From contig OY282606.1 of NCBI GenBank assembly GCA_958298945.1, positions 44,095,920-44,159,919 on the forward strand: 64,000 nt of DNA. The letters are read 5' to 3'. The stretch is from Atherix ibis. Taxonomy: Eukaryota > Arthropoda > Insecta > Diptera > Athericidae. The notes below the pieces were generated by a model that saw nothing but the letters and a program-made list of their open reading frames with translations, ran no database searches and had not been told where the DNA came from. Both the position numbers and the translations under genes were made by a program. Shown piece by piece: positions 1 through 12,009 of this stretch (positions are counted from its first letter, which is position 1; the number at the start of each line of letters is the position of its first letter).

Positions 1-939
1 AATTGGGTTTCCTCTCCGAGCATTTCACTACTCAGTAATGTCATCGAGTCTGGTAACCGATCGTACACTGGATAGTCTAGGACCTCCTTTCTCCCATCTA
101 TTATCTAGTACTAAACCAATTACTTTCAAACTGGTACTTCCAAATAAATGAATCCAATGAAGCCTACAATATCTCTCCAATATTTACTGGTGTTCCAAAG
201 AAATTCATACTTGTACCTATCTTTTACAACATAAATTCCTATTTGTCGTAACACCTTATTAGCTACATGTAATGAAAACACCTTCCGAAATTCTCTTAGC
301 TCAAATCAAAACACTCCAGAAGTGGTTTACCAAGTGGATAATAAAAGCAAATGACCGTGAATCTATCCAAGTAACGTTTCCTCTTTGCCTGAACTATATT
401 CTCCCATATATCTTAATGACTGTGCCATATCACAAACCACTGAAGTTCTCTACCTAGAACTTAATTCAGACAAACGATTGACATGTAAACCACACACAAA
501 ACTTAAACGACTAAACAGATGATACCTTAGTTTTTAGACACGCTCTACACTCACATTATCCTCGGCAAAGTAGTTTTATACACAACTCGACTGAATGAAA
601 ATATTAACTTACGAACTCCAACTCGAGGCCTCTCCTCAGCATCAGTGAAAAGAACTTCGTAAAATATTCTTCCCCTTTTATACATCGAGATCTTAATATC
701 CCTTATGTTCGTGATGTGACTGTGTCTCGTTATAAAAAGTTTCTCTCTCGTCTTCCCAATCATACTAATCCTCTTGTTCGAGAGTTTCTTTATCTATAAA
801 CACCCTTTGGTGAGTTAATCGTCACTGGTCCCGAGATTTATTAAAATACTAACTTCTAACTTAGTTATATTCACATTTGTAGTTGTAGAAATCGAACTTA
901 TATTAACATTTATAGTTGTGAAATTAAAGATTTTAATTT
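1..939. other. Unassigned left-edge sequence
   Basis: AT-rich sequence with only short open frames. A 70-codon minus-strand frame at 551-763 has no family I recognise and no supporting splice or domain signal. I see no convincing gene here. Confidence 0.4.
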
Positions 940-1225
940 GATTCACATGTGGTTTCAACGAAATGGCGCCACAAGCGTCAGTGTAATTAGAAATTTTAGT
1001 GGTGGCAATTTGACGCCGTTTGACTTTTTCATGTGGGGCTACAAAAAAATTTTGTTTACGCAGATAATCATTAAACCTTAAAGCATTTACATGTCAACAT
1101 CCGTCAAGTAATGGCCAAATTAAAGTGCGAAATGTGCGAAAAAGTCATTGAAAATTACCTGAAAGGGATCGAGCTCTGCAAGAAGTCTCATGGTGGCCAT
1201 TTGAATAATGGTGACAAAGTCTATG
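940..1225 (+). pseudogene. DD41D mariner transposase relic, C-terminal part
   Basis: Broken plus-strand reading shows the hallmarks of the DD41D transposases found elsewhere in this window. A degenerate WFQ-x-(D/N)-GAT block lies near 945-975. A TPFDFFMWGY-like block is near 1010-1045. The C-terminal motif VIENYL..IE.CK.S.GGHL is at about 1145-1210, and the 2.5, 16.4, 42.4 and 61.5 kb copies carry the same ending. Several stops and shifts make it non-functional. The second catalytic Asp reads as Asn. This is an old fragment. Confidence 0.7.
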
Positions 1226-1420
1226 CAATATAATTGAATTGGAGGTTATGGGCTCTTCGCGTCACTTTTGCTCTTACGACTACAACCGAAATCAGTAAAA
1301 CCGATTGTAGTTTATTTAACACACGAAATACAATTTTTTCCATATTAATAAAGCAACACAAACCTTGTTTCCTTTCAGTGACTGTCAAAACTAATGAACA
1401 AATATTTATAAAAATTTGCA

Positions 1421-1535
1421 TGGCGTCTTTTTAAGAATGCCAGAAGATAAAACGAAATTTATTTCGCTGATATCGGTTACATCTTTTGCATTTGTCACTG
1501 ACTTATCATATTGTTCTCGTAAAACAAAATTTACA
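1421..1535. repeat. Dispersed repeat, copy 1 (partner at 47.65 kb)
   Basis: A roughly 100-bp block beginning gcgtctttttaagaatgcca recurs at about 47,647-47,760 with scattered differences along its length, including a shared ttatcatattg/ttaccatattg tract at the far end. It lies just downstream of a transposase relic here and inside an Atg2 intron there. It is probably part of an unrecognised transposon. Confidence 0.55.
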
Positions 1536-1540
1536 AATTA

Positions 1541-2400
1541 TTGGTAAAAAAATATATTTTTCTCTGTAGACTATTTAAAAAAATTGTGAATTCGAATGCT
1601 TTGATACAGAAAGCATATCATAATGATGAACGGAAAAAGCGTATTTGGGAATCTCTTCCGAAGACATTTGAACAAATAATATTATCCATAAGAAATGTAC
1701 TTTGGAGAAAATAATCAAATTGAACTTGAACAATCACCATTTCATATTACAGACGAAAAAATAGATTCCGTACGAGTTTATGTTTATTGGCATGGCCTTT
1801 TTTGCTTATATTCTTCGGATTCAATCAGTTGGAATCTTATTACGGAAATCTTGAAACAATTTGCACGTACAAATTCCAATAGAAAAAAATGTGTATACCA
1901 AATGGCACGTAATAATACATTTTCGGAATGTTATTATCAATAAAATAAGCGTATTTTTGCCATTTCAACTGTAAATAATAAGATTATTCGCATAATCATT
2001 AGAATATAACTTTCAAGTGACATATTTTATTTAAATATCATTTATTTTAATCAATATTGTATTCTTTTCTAATTTATCTTATTTTGTGTAATACTAAAAG
2101 ATGGTTAGATAAATATGCCTATAGTGACATTTTTAATTAATATTAAAGTCAAACAAATTTTTTTTACTTAATCAACAGCAATTTTTTAAATAAAAGTTTT
2201 AATAATTATCTTCATTAGATTGCTCCCCTTTGCCTTTCACATACAATTATTACATTTAAAATTATGAGTTTAATACTAAATTTCTGTTATCACCTGTTGA
2301 TCTTAATCTCATAATAAATTTACGAATTTTTACACTACATTTTAGCAATATTCTATAAAAGAAAAATTGTAACTAAAGGGTTTTTGAATAAGAACTTGAC
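1541..2400. other. AT-rich, no recognised gene
   Basis: A broken plus-strand frame near 1,570-1,945 encodes a charged stretch including KAYHNDERKKRIWESLP, which I cannot assign to a family. The rest is A/T-rich with no feature I can support. Confidence 0.35.
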
Positions 2401-2429
2401 AACTTTTTTTTTAAATATCTCGCAAACCA

Positions 2430-3142
2430 TTTGCGATATATCAAAACTTTTATTATTGGCTTAAAGTACAATCAATGCAATAATGAATGGAACTCGACTT
2501 CGGTCATATGTCCACTACGGGCAGGCTTGCAGACTCGGCAACACAATTCGACGGGAATGGTTCGATGTTGGCTCTTAGGTCCTCTAATGTCGCCGACTTG
2601 TTGGCATAGATCATCGATTTAACGTAGCCCCACAGAAAAAAGTCTAGAGGTGTTAAATCACAAGATCTCGGCGGCCAATCGACAGGACCTTTTCTCGATA
2701 TAACACGTTCACAGAACTTGGACTTCAATAAGTCGATTGTTTCTCTCGCTGTGTGGAATGTGGCACCGTCTTGTTGAAACCACATATCACCGATGTCCAG
2801 CCCATGCAATTGATCGAAAAAATAACGCTGCAACATGTCTCTGTAGCGTTCACCATTGACTGTTACGTGATGGTCATTTTCATCAACGAGGAAAAATGGC
2901 CCAATGACGCCACCGGCATGAAAACCGCACCAAACAGTCACTTTTTGTGGATGAAATGGTGTTTCATGAAGCACATGAGGGTTTGCAGCACTCCAATAAT
3001 GCATGTTTTGTTTGTTGAAGAAGCCATTCAACCAAAAATCCGCTTCATCACTGAAGATGATTGTTGCGATGAAAGTCGTCATTTTCGGCAAACTTCTCTA
3101 GAGCCCAATCTGAGAAAGTGCGTTGCTTCATATGGTCAAGTG
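2430..3142 (-). pseudogene. DD41D (rosa-like) mariner transposase, catalytic domain
   Basis: The minus-strand 195-codon open frame (3091-2504) carries a whole DDD catalytic core: D15 in FSDEA, D108 in WFQQDGAT and D150 in LTPLDFFLWG. That leaves 41 residues between the second and third Asp, the spacing of the DD41D or rosa group of Tc1/mariner elements. Upstream sequence to about 3,142 continues the protein in another frame (RTFSDWALEKFAEN), so there is a frameshift near 3,070. Downstream, the ending GGHMTEVEFHS is reached only after a deletion or frameshift near 2,510-2,550. It is the best preserved DD41D core in the window. The N-terminal HTH domain and any TIRs are not visible, so it is not mobile. 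Confidence 0.8.
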
Positions 3143-3147
3143 GCTTG

Positions 3148-3187
3148 AGTTCTTGAGTTAACTTGATCTTAAGTTAACTCAAGAACT
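3148..3187. repeat. Perfect 17-bp hairpin
   Basis: Arms 3148-3164 and 3171-3187 are exact reverse complements (agttcttgagttaactt), separated by a 6-nt loop. The hairpin abuts the N-terminal side of the DD41D relic. It may be a foldback duplication. No gene or terminator role is implied. Confidence 0.75.
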
Positions 3188-3399
3188 AAAGTAAGAAATC
3201 AAAGGTGTCAAGTTGGTATTGAAAAACCCGATATTAAGATACATGAAAATCTATGCATTTTTTCTATTCGGTACAAATTTTATATGATTTTTAATTTTTA
3301 CAAATTAAGAATTCAGGAACTTTGTTTCAGCTTTTCTAATAAAGAGGTTAAAAAAGAAAATTTAAAATAATATGTTAAAAATAAAACGTTCATTATTAC

Positions 3400-4470
3400 G
3401 GAAGAAAAACAATTGTACAGGCAAATCTCGTATCCCCTACCAATGACGAAATTGTAAAAGTTATAAACGAGCTTAAAGACAAACAAATTCCTGGTATCGA
3501 TGGGATACACGGGGAATTTTTTGAAAATGGCGGGAGTGAGCTAGTATTAAAAACGCATGTGCTCATTAAGAGTATATGGGAGCATGGGACGATGACCAGA
3601 ATCATGGGATGACGGAATAATCTATAAAAATGGGGACAAACTAAGCTAGTTGAATAAAGCCTACAAGATTTTTGCGCAGATAATATATAACAGATTCGGC
3701 TCAATCCTTATATGGAGACGCGACTTGGGGAGAGTATCAATGTGGCTCTAGAAATGATAGGTCTGAAACGGGTCAGCTTTTAAATATAAGGCAAATTTTA
3801 GAAAAATGTTATGAATATAATATTTCCACTTACCATCAATTTGTTGATTTTAAATCTGCCTATGACAGTATAACACGGTCATATATGCAGAAGATAATTA
3901 ACGAAATAGGAATCCCACCCAAGCTTGTCGATGTGACAAAGATAACCCTGTCTTATGTTCACAGCCAAGTCAGTATCCAAGGCAAAAAGTTGTAAAAGAT
4001 TTCTTCCCTACTATTTAATATTGTACTGGGAAAAGTTATCACAGACGCAAAAATCGAAGTAGATAAAAATATTTATACTAAATCTAGGAACATTCTAAGT
4101 TATTCGGATGATTTTGATTTAATTGGACGGAATGCCTCAGTCGTAAATCAAATGTGCCAGAATATAGCGAAAAAATTAATTAAAAATATAGCTAGCTTCA
4201 AAAAGAACATCAGCTACGGGAACATGCGATGTTGATAATTATAAGTTCCGAACAGTTACTGAGTTTAAATACTTTGTTTTACTTCTGAAATTAAAAACTC
4301 ATCACACAGGGGAATAGAAACTATTATGGAGTAGAAAAATTAATGAAATCTCGCAATCTTAGTATATAGAAAGTGGTACAATTATTTTATAAAACCGGTG
4401 GTGGTCTATAGTTTAGAAACGTGGGCCTTACGAACTTACGAAGCAAAATGAGAATATAAAGGTAAAGACC
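3400..4470 (+). pseudogene. Non-LTR retrotransposon reverse transcriptase relic
   Basis: Fragmented plus-strand reading follows a LINE reverse transcriptase in order. A palm block FVDFKSAYDSI is near 3,840-3,870. IGIPPKLV is at about 3,910-3,935. The catalytic motif reads LSYSDDFDLIG (the xxDD box) at about 4,100-4,130. FRTVTEFKY is near 4,245. A thumb/C-terminal VVVYSLETWALRT block is near 4,400-4,435. Numerous stops and frameshifts show it is long dead. The family is a non-LTR element, RTE- or Jockey-like. I cannot fix the clade by eye. Confidence 0.75.
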
Positions 4471-4584
4471 TTTAAGCGAAAAAATACGGCCCGATTTTGG
4501 ATGATAATGGTATTTGGAGAATACACTATAATCATAAACCAAAAAAAAAAGAAGAGATTTCCTTGCAGGACAAGAAAAAATCAA

Positions 4585-4910
4585 ACGGCGTCAAATTACA
4601 TGATCTTGGAGGCGAATTGACATCATCAAATCATGAAAATAACATTTCTGGGAACTTTTCACGCAATAAAGTCAATAAATTTGTCGTGTTGTGTGAAAAA
4701 AGTAGATTGAATTCTTCCAAGTTCAGGTTTTCACATGGCCATCGTGCTAAGAATTGATCGTAATGGTCCCTTCTTCAAATAAATACCGGCCAATGGACAT
4801 CTTCAGACCAAAGTTACAGCAAACAGAAATATGGTATTTCGCGAAACAATGTCTTCTCTGCAGTCACATGTGAGTTTGCAGAGTCTCATCATATATGGCA
4901 GTTTTGCTTA
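4585..4910 (-). pseudogene. DD41D mariner relic
   Basis: Minus-strand fragment. At 4,587-4,625 the reverse reads as a degenerate DVNSPPRSCNLTPFDF third-Asp block, the same block seen in the 2.6 and 29.6 kb copies. Sequence to about 4,900 continues toward the central domain, including a block matching the 28.97-29.0 kb relic (tcacatgtgagtttgcagag versus tcacttgtgggttttcagag). It is heavily decayed. Confidence 0.55.
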
Positions 4911-7900
4911 CCGACAAATGAGCCACAAAAAATTTTATTAAAACAAAAATGAAATTTCTATACAGTATTTGTACAAACTTTTTTTAATTTTAATACATTT
5001 TTCCAGTTATTAATTTATTCATGGTGGAAAATGGCAATTTCTTAACTAAATAAATGCAATCTTGTGTGACATATTCTCATAACAGCTATCCAATGACGAG
5101 ACTGTTCTTTCCGAATCACAAAATAGATAACCACGTAGTTCCGATTTTTTACTATAAAATTAAGGTTTTAGAAATATCACTTAATGCAATTTAAATCCAT
5201 ATTTTATCTTCTTACTAAGTATAAACAATATTGTAGAACATTTAGATAACGACTTTAAATTTTAGCAAAAAATCCTTTAAAAAAACATGCTTTATCGTAC
5301 AAAGTATGAAAGTTTAAATATCAAGTACAGTTCGAGAAAAAACTTAAATTCATATTAAATATGATATGATATATTTAACTATGTGTAGATTAAAATAATA
5401 GTAACTACACATATATAAAATGCAACAATTTAGTTAATTTACGCATATTTTTTATTTGAGTAAAAAGCTATTCTGATAAGAATACCAACAGGAGGGGAAG
5501 TAAAATTTAACTATACACTGTACGTTCAAGAAGAGTATTTATGTAAGCGAATAATAATACTCGATTTTGTCTTTATTATTTCCTATCAAATCACATTGAT
5601 TTGATAATAAAACACTCTCCTCCGACAAGGCAAAGAAATTATTATAAATATGGAAAAAAAGAGCACAACTTCCAGACGAACGAAGTCTACTCGTGTGTAT
5701 AGTAGCGCGTGTAATCGCCGCCATTAAAATCGTTTTTCATAAAAAGGAAAAAGAACTTTGCCCTAAATTCCTACGAGATGACCGTGATAAAATTAGATGT
5801 CTCGACTATTCAGAATTTCTTTCGATTCTGGCAGTTTCGAGATTATTTCTTGGAATACATTTTCGGTTTAAATGGGCTCTAAAAGCTCGAACAAAATTTC
5901 GACGAGAACTATTGTAGTAACGATACTCGTAATTAAAAGCGCTGTCAAAATTGATAAAACCTTCCCAATCTTATGGGAGTTCGCACAATTGTGACGAGCG
6001 GCGAATAAGGTCTTTTCTCTAATTTATCGTAGAATTAGGTCTCGTTGTTTTTTTTTATATGGCAGCATTGTTGAAATTTATATTAAAGGCAAGATAAATG
6101 TATATATGAGTTTAATTGAACTTAAAAATTGAATTAAGCATAATAAAATGATTCTTTACTCGTTGCAATTGTTTTTATATTTTGAAAGCGGACGAAGTTC
6201 TTGTTGTCGTTACGAGTTCTCGTCGAAATTATGTTCGGAGCTTGAAGCAAATTATCACGCTTGTGTGGGTTTCATGTGCATTTATCAAACTACGTATTTG
6301 ATTCCTAAAAATATTTCGGTTCTTTAATTAAGAAAGAGTACGCGATAGTAACTAACCAAATTAATAAATATTGAAATTTTTACAACAGACCTTAAAGAGA
6401 TCAACAACAATAAAATGTAAACAAACAAAAATAATATATAAATTAAAAAATAAATTCCAATCCATCTTGTTTGTAAACTTATTTGCACATAACTAATTCT
6501 AAAACGCTACAAGTTCAATTATACACGCGTGAACACATTTTGAGAAAAAAAAAAAAACTAAAGCGTTCTCGGAAACACGGAAGAGTCTTTTCTCAAGGTT
6601 ATTTACGTACTAGTAGACGGGGAACGCATAAAAAAGAATTTATTTGTTTTCATTAAGACCCCACCACATATCTCGACAGGTGTATTAGATTTTCGTTCAC
6701 TATTTTGATCTAGGTTAATTTTTTTCTTTCGCTTTTTATGAACGTGCAATTATTTATTTATGCTTCAGTTTTATATAATATAAAATACGAAGGGGGCACA
6801 TCGGGAATGTAAAGAAGCTGCAATTTTTCTAACAGTTACCAAATATGAAATGTTGTGAATTGGAGCTTTTTTTTGGATCGTATATTTGATGCAATGAGTA
6901 GCCAATGGAAAATATATAATAGCAATTATACTAGATGATAAAAACAATAATAAAAATCGGTAGTAAAATTGATAATAACTGTTTTGTGATAGTATTAAAT
7001 TGTGCTTGATTTGACAAAGAAGTTAAATGTATAAAAAATTTAATTCTATTGTACAATTATAAAATACATACAAACCAACCAGAATTCTTTATTTTAATCT
7101 ATATTGTATTGTGAAGTATTTTTTAAGCTTTAGAGCATTCCAAATGCAAATTTTTGGAATTTTTTATGATTAATATTGAATTTTTTTTTAATTAAACGTG
7201 AATTTAGAGTAATTTGATAAAAGGATTGTTTTTCTTCAAGAAAAATAAATCGTGTTATGGCATATGATTCAAGAAATATTGAAATATTTCCCGGATTTTG
7301 GTTATGGGAGAGGGAAGGGAAAAAAATTTGGAGTTAATGTTCCAAAGAAGTACGACCAGTTACGACCGTACTCAGATAACACTTTACCTATGCCATCACA
7401 TACTTGTATGCTTTGCGGAAAGTGTGAGGTGTGTTCGACGGTTGTAAAAGTGATGTCCTCACATCCTCATAACAACAACAAAAAAATTATGCCAATAACG
7501 AAACAAAAATTTGGAGTCACCGAAGTTATTAACTTCTCAAAGAAAGGGAACAGAAAAAAAATAAGTTAAATTTAATAAAAAAAAAGAAAAAAAGATTGTT
7601 AGTAGGTGGATAAAGCAGCAGGAATTTCAGAAAGGTATAAAATTTAAAGGGGCAAAAATTGAATCTGAATAAAAGGGGAGTAAAATGTAAGAAAATGAAA
7701 AAAACTGAAAAAAGAAGAATAAATGGTGTTGCTGATCGACGACTGAAATGGGAGAGAATTAGATGTTGAGTCTCGCCCTAGTCATGTCCCAAATCTCCTT
7801 GACCAAATTGTCTGGAGTATCCCTTTCTGTGACGATGATCTCTCTTATCACATCCTCTAATTCAAGAACTAGAGTGAGATCGGGTATTATTTTTTTATCC

Positions 7901-8059
7901 TGTTAGTTTTAAGTACAATATAACAAAATTTTTTTAAACTAATGTACAAGCCATGTGTACTATCCTTTCGCATATCTTGTACCATTAGTCCCTCCAAGAT
8001 GTGATGTAAAAGTTCTTACCTCGTCCTGTAACTACGCGATCCTTAAGATCGTGATAAGT
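4911..8059. other. Long AT-rich tract without a recognised gene
   Basis: Mostly low-complexity A/T sequence. A less AT-rich patch at about 5,640-6,010 contains a 74-codon plus-strand frame (5693-5917), and 7,252-7,569 has a 105-codon plus-strand frame with a CMLCGKCEVC cysteine cluster. I recognise neither and see no splice context, so I do not call them genes. Confidence 0.4.
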
Positions 8060-8508
8060 CAAGCTTTGTTCTTATAGTGCATTATGAAAAATGGAACAGC
8101 AAAATTTGGAGCTATGATGTGCCATCAAATTTTATGTAAATCATGGTGAATCTGCAAGTTTGACTTACCAAAAGTTGGAATAAGCCGATCAGGAACATTA
8201 CTTATAAAGAGCACAACTTCTTCGAACCTTGTGAGGTCAGACCTTTGTTTAATATTGAAGCTCCTTAAAAGAATCAGAAAAATGATTTTTCGTCTAAAAT
8301 CGGACATTGCAGACACTTGGTTGGTCTACGAGGCTATCTCTATCAACGAGTTTGTCGGCAAATAGGATTCCGGGGTCCCCAACCGACCTATTCACCTGAT
8401 CTAAGTGCTGGGGAGTGACTTTTTCCTTTTTCGTAAATCATTCAAAACACATGAAAAGTCGTTATCTTGATACTGTCTATAACATCCAAACGAGTATAAC
8501 TGAGGAGC
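8060..8508 (+). pseudogene. Mariner (D34D type) transposase relic
   Basis: Plus-strand remnants start with an IKF.V..GESASLTYQKLE block (8,120-8,175) typical of mariner HTH regions. They then jump to SDIADTW, a degenerate PPYSPDLS-like segment at 8,370-8,410, and FDTVYNIQTSITEEL (8,460-8,505). The segment containing the first two catalytic Asp residues is largely missing, so this is an internally deleted and decayed copy. A second relic follows head to tail. Confidence 0.6.
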
Positions 8509-8514
8509 TAATAT

Positions 8515-8908
8515 AATTTTGTATAGAGCTTAGTGAATCCGCGAATTTGACGCACAGGAAAACAATCCTAATCATGAGCAAAAGCTTTTCAGTGACTTTA
8601 AGCCCATGAGGAGAGAGGCCTTCAACATCGAAAAAAATATATAAAAAGATGAGGCTCTAATGAGGTCAGACCGATATTAACAATGAAGTTTCTTGGAAGG
8701 CACAGTAAAAAGTATGCAACGGTATCTACCACGTGGAAATGCCCATCAACGATTTTTGTTAGTATAGGGATTCGTGTGCAATATTCCTCCCTCCCCTCCT
8801 ATTCACTTGATTAGTACTATATCCTTCAGGACTATTACGAAGAGTGGAATCGGCGCCTCCGTTGATACAATTCTGCCCAAGGGAAGTACTTGAAGAGGAC
8901 AACATTAA
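8515..8908 (+). pseudogene. Second mariner relic, head to tail with the previous
   Basis: Restarts with an N-terminal-like FCIELSESANLTHRK block (8,518-8,560). It ends with the mariner C-terminal signature YEEWNRRLRRYNSAQGKY and then EEDNI (8,828-8,905). The middle is reduced. The same C-terminal signature appears in the 38.3-39.2 and 45.6-46.2 kb relics, so these belong to one old mariner family. Confidence 0.6.
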
Positions 8909-10036
8909 AATTTAAAAATTTAATAAAATTGTTAATCTTTAATTTAAAGAAATATATATAAAATAATCTTTAAAAAAATTTTTTCATTATATTGGACAAC
9001 AAGTTCTGAAATTGCAAATTTTTAAAATCCAAATGTTATTTGTGCGACAAGATAGTTGACCCCAAAAGCCAATAATGTTAATTTACTTAGAGAACAACTA
9101 ATTTTTAGATATTATTTCATATTGAAAAGCACCAGTAATAACATATTCGTCTAATTGGTTATTATATAAAATAGAAATTATTTATATATATTTTTTTTTA
9201 AAAAGACAAAGATATTATAATAAATTATTGTACAATACAATTATTTGAAATCAATAAAATATAATAAAAATGATATGGAATTATTAAAAAATAAATTTTG
9301 ATATTGTACAATTAACTTTGTACCCGACTGTAGTTTATTTAGGATTTCTTTAAACGAACCAAAAAAAAAACAAGTTTCATCAACTTATAACAGAAGTTCG
9401 TTTGACAGAAAAGAAAAGAGACAAAAACAAATGTTCATATTTCATTTTTTACTACGTTCCACTGTGAGATTTTGTGTAATTTCGTTTATTTCATTTTTGA
9501 CCACGTTCCCGTGTAGTAGCAAACTACATGTTTTAGTTTTTTCTCCCTTTTTTCCATTAGCGTTTTCGTTTTAGTTTTTCTCCCTTTTTCTCGTTAGCGT
9601 TTTTGTTTTAATTCATTGATTTTTTGTAATTTTGTTTGCATACACCTGTGCAGTTGATTTTTATTTATTAAATGGCATAAATAGCATAAGTGAACACTTA
9701 TCACCAAAGTCGTTAGTTTATCTGAAAATGAAAAAATATCGAAATTGAAAATAAATAGTCTTCAAATAAGATAAGAAAAAAAGCAATCTTCTCAATAGAC
9801 GAACATTAAAAAACCGCTAAAAGAAGAATGTGTGAATTGACAAAAAGTACTGGCACGTGTGCCGTAATAGAGTAATTGCGTCGATACGGTAACCCATATA
9901 CAAATTCGTTTTACTGTGACATTCTTTCTTTCATTTTATTTCATTTTTATTACTTACCTTACATACAATATCTTTTAAAATAGTTTTTTTTATCTAAATA
10001 TGTATTTCCTGAAATAGAAATCATCTTTTGTGAATA
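8909..10036. other. AT-rich spacer with a short tandem duplication
   Basis: No gene seen. At about 9,529-9,612 a block of roughly 36 bp (ttagtttt-tctccctttt-t-ccattagcgttttcg) is imperfectly repeated in tandem. The rest is A/T-rich. Confidence 0.4.
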
Positions 10037-10439
10037 TACACTGCAGGCCAAAAGTATACGGCCACTTTGGTTTTAGGGGTAAAACTCGGACATTAAAATG
10101 AACAAGTGAAAAAATATTTCTTTTCTTTTTAAATTATATTAATTTTATTCTAAATATGAAATAAATATTATTTGCACATTTGCTATTAATAAATTAAACA
10201 TACGAATATAACAGGTAATAAAAAAAAGTTTTTTTTTTTAAATTTTTGAAAATATCTACAACTAAAACATAGTAACAAGCAGATCGGAATAATACTATTA
10301 ATTAACGTGAGAAATTATGTAAAGTAAAAATACATCGAAGTTTCTCCTTCTAGCGTGTGTTTTTGTTAAGCCTCAGTACATAAGTACCTCACGCGAAAAA
10401 GTTAAAATTATTTTTCGTATAAGCTGTCATCAAACTTAA

Positions 10440-11000
10440 AAAAGCCTCTATAAGGTTTGATGACTTCTTGGGATAAATTACCTCCTCGCCTCTCTGAAAA
10501 AGAACGAGTTTAAGAGATATCAAAGAGCAGAGGCCTTTCTGGATCTTTGAATATTAGCATGTCCCTACGGCTCCCACACCAGTACAGTGTATTCGAGAGC
10601 CCGAAGTTTGGCTGTCAGTGAATACAATATCTGACATCGATATCGCAATTTTCACCGATAGTCGTACACCGATCAAGTCGATGGAATCACCCATTGTAAG
10701 ATCAATGGCTGCGGCTGTGAAGCACTGCGGCATATCTCTGAAGAGATTCCCAACCAGTGCAACGTTTATCTCTGTTTGGTTCTCGGACATAGTGACATTC
10801 CAGGAAATTTTAAAACAAATGAGTTAGACAAAATTGGTACAGAGGAGGCAAGGATACCTATGAATACGGCTACATACCTTATTTCGCAGAGTTAAAACTA
10901 GCGACCGAGAAATGGAGCAATCTTGACTCGTCTCAGCTCAAGAATGACATGGGCTAAGCTATATCAGAAGAGAATAGAAAGCTCATTGAGGACATGAAGG
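10440..11000 (+). pseudogene. LINE RNase H domain relic
   Basis: Plus-strand reading gives an RNase H-like domain of the kind carried by I/R1/LOA-type non-LTR elements. IAIFTDSRTPIKSMESP (10,645-10,700) contains the conserved TDS Asp motif. After one frame change near 10,725, EIPNQCNVYLCLVLGHSDIPGN (10,742-10,805) matches the terminal W-V-P-G-H-x-(D/G)-I-x-GN motif. NELDKIGTEEA follows. Frame changes and stops mean it is inactive. It lies inside the Tc1-like element. Confidence 0.75.
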
Positions 11001-11159
11001 GCTCACAGTAGCATGCTGACCGATACCTTTACACGTCATTGTATATTAGGGAAACACGTTAGACGACTACATATCCCCGAAATTGCCTTCTGTCATAGTT
11101 GTAAAGAGGAGAAGGAAAAATAAGAGAATTTCTCACTTTTTCTATTCATGAACAGGATA

Positions 11160-11610
11160 TCACAAAAATCGAACTCTGCATTTGCTTCCAATTGGTTTTA
11201 ATTTTAATTTTGGTCTAAGCATGTCCGACTGCCCTACCGGTCGATCAGGTTTGTTTATCGTATCCTCAAATATTGTTCTAGTATTTTAAAACGACTCTCC
11301 ACAAGATTTCCTTGAAGAATTTTGAACTTGAGGTTGGATAATTATGGTGTCCAAGTCATATTTTCGAAGTTTCTATATTTTGAAAATATAGAATTTCGAA
11401 TTATGTTTGAAATCGTTATCCTTCTGCATTTATAGAGAAGTAACCTCTCTGCTTGAGGGCTGGTACGACAGCTTCCGGCAGTATATTTTCTGAACACTCT
11501 GACGCACGTAGATCCTTTTTTTTGGATCCAAAGATCTGGAACTTTGACTCATCAACGTATAGTGGAGTCTAGTTTTGATGAAATAAATCCCAATTCAGTA
11601 TTTTTTTTTG
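11160..11610 (-). pseudogene. Tc1-like transposase fragment
   Basis: The reverse strand of about 11,455-11,580 reads YVDESKFQIFGSKKKDLR, then SENILPEAVVPALKQ. This matches the first-Asp region (SDESKF..FGS..R) and the following P..VVP..K block of Tc1 transposases. Sequence on to 11,160 is too decayed to align. The orientation is opposite to the Tc1 fragment at 12.7 kb, so it is a separate insertion. Confidence 0.65.
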
Positions 11611-11672
11611 TTTTCAGGGAGTAGCTTTAGTTTTTTTTACCGCCTCGTGCCCAAGTAGATAACCAGCTTGAA

Positions 11673-12009
11673 GTGTGCTCGTGCCCACAGTGAATTTTAT
11701 AGTGCATTAGCACACTACAATCACGTAGGCTTTGATTAAAATTGTCTTCTTTTCTTTATAATGATAATTTAAAAATAATTTAGATTAAATAAAATAACTT
11801 TTTAACTTTTGAAGGAACATTTACATTTGTTATTGTGGTCGGCGAATTGAACGAACTATCCAACTCAGACAACGTATTGAGTTGGACTCAATTATTCAAA
11901 CAAGTTATTTTAAAATTATCATTATAAAGAAAATAAGATAATTTTTATCTTAGCTCTGTGATTGTAGTGTGCTAATGCACTATAGTATTCACTGTATGCA
12001 CGAGCAAAC
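11673..12009. mobile_element. Foldback MITE with long inverted repeats
   Basis: The outer 52-bp arms (11,673-11,724 and 11,958-12,009) are reverse complements with five mismatches and share an agtgcattagcacactac core. The inverted symmetry continues inward imperfectly to about 11,782 and 11,900 through a ctttataatgataattt core. That leaves a central unique segment of roughly 115 bp and a total length of 337 bp. There is no coding capacity. This is a non-autonomous hairpin element. No clear target-site duplication is visible. Confidence 0.8.

Noticed and set aside
7252..7569. 105-codon plus-strand frame with a Cys cluster (possible zinc knuckle)
   Set aside because: No recognisable family, low complexity at the C-terminus, no splice or promoter context.
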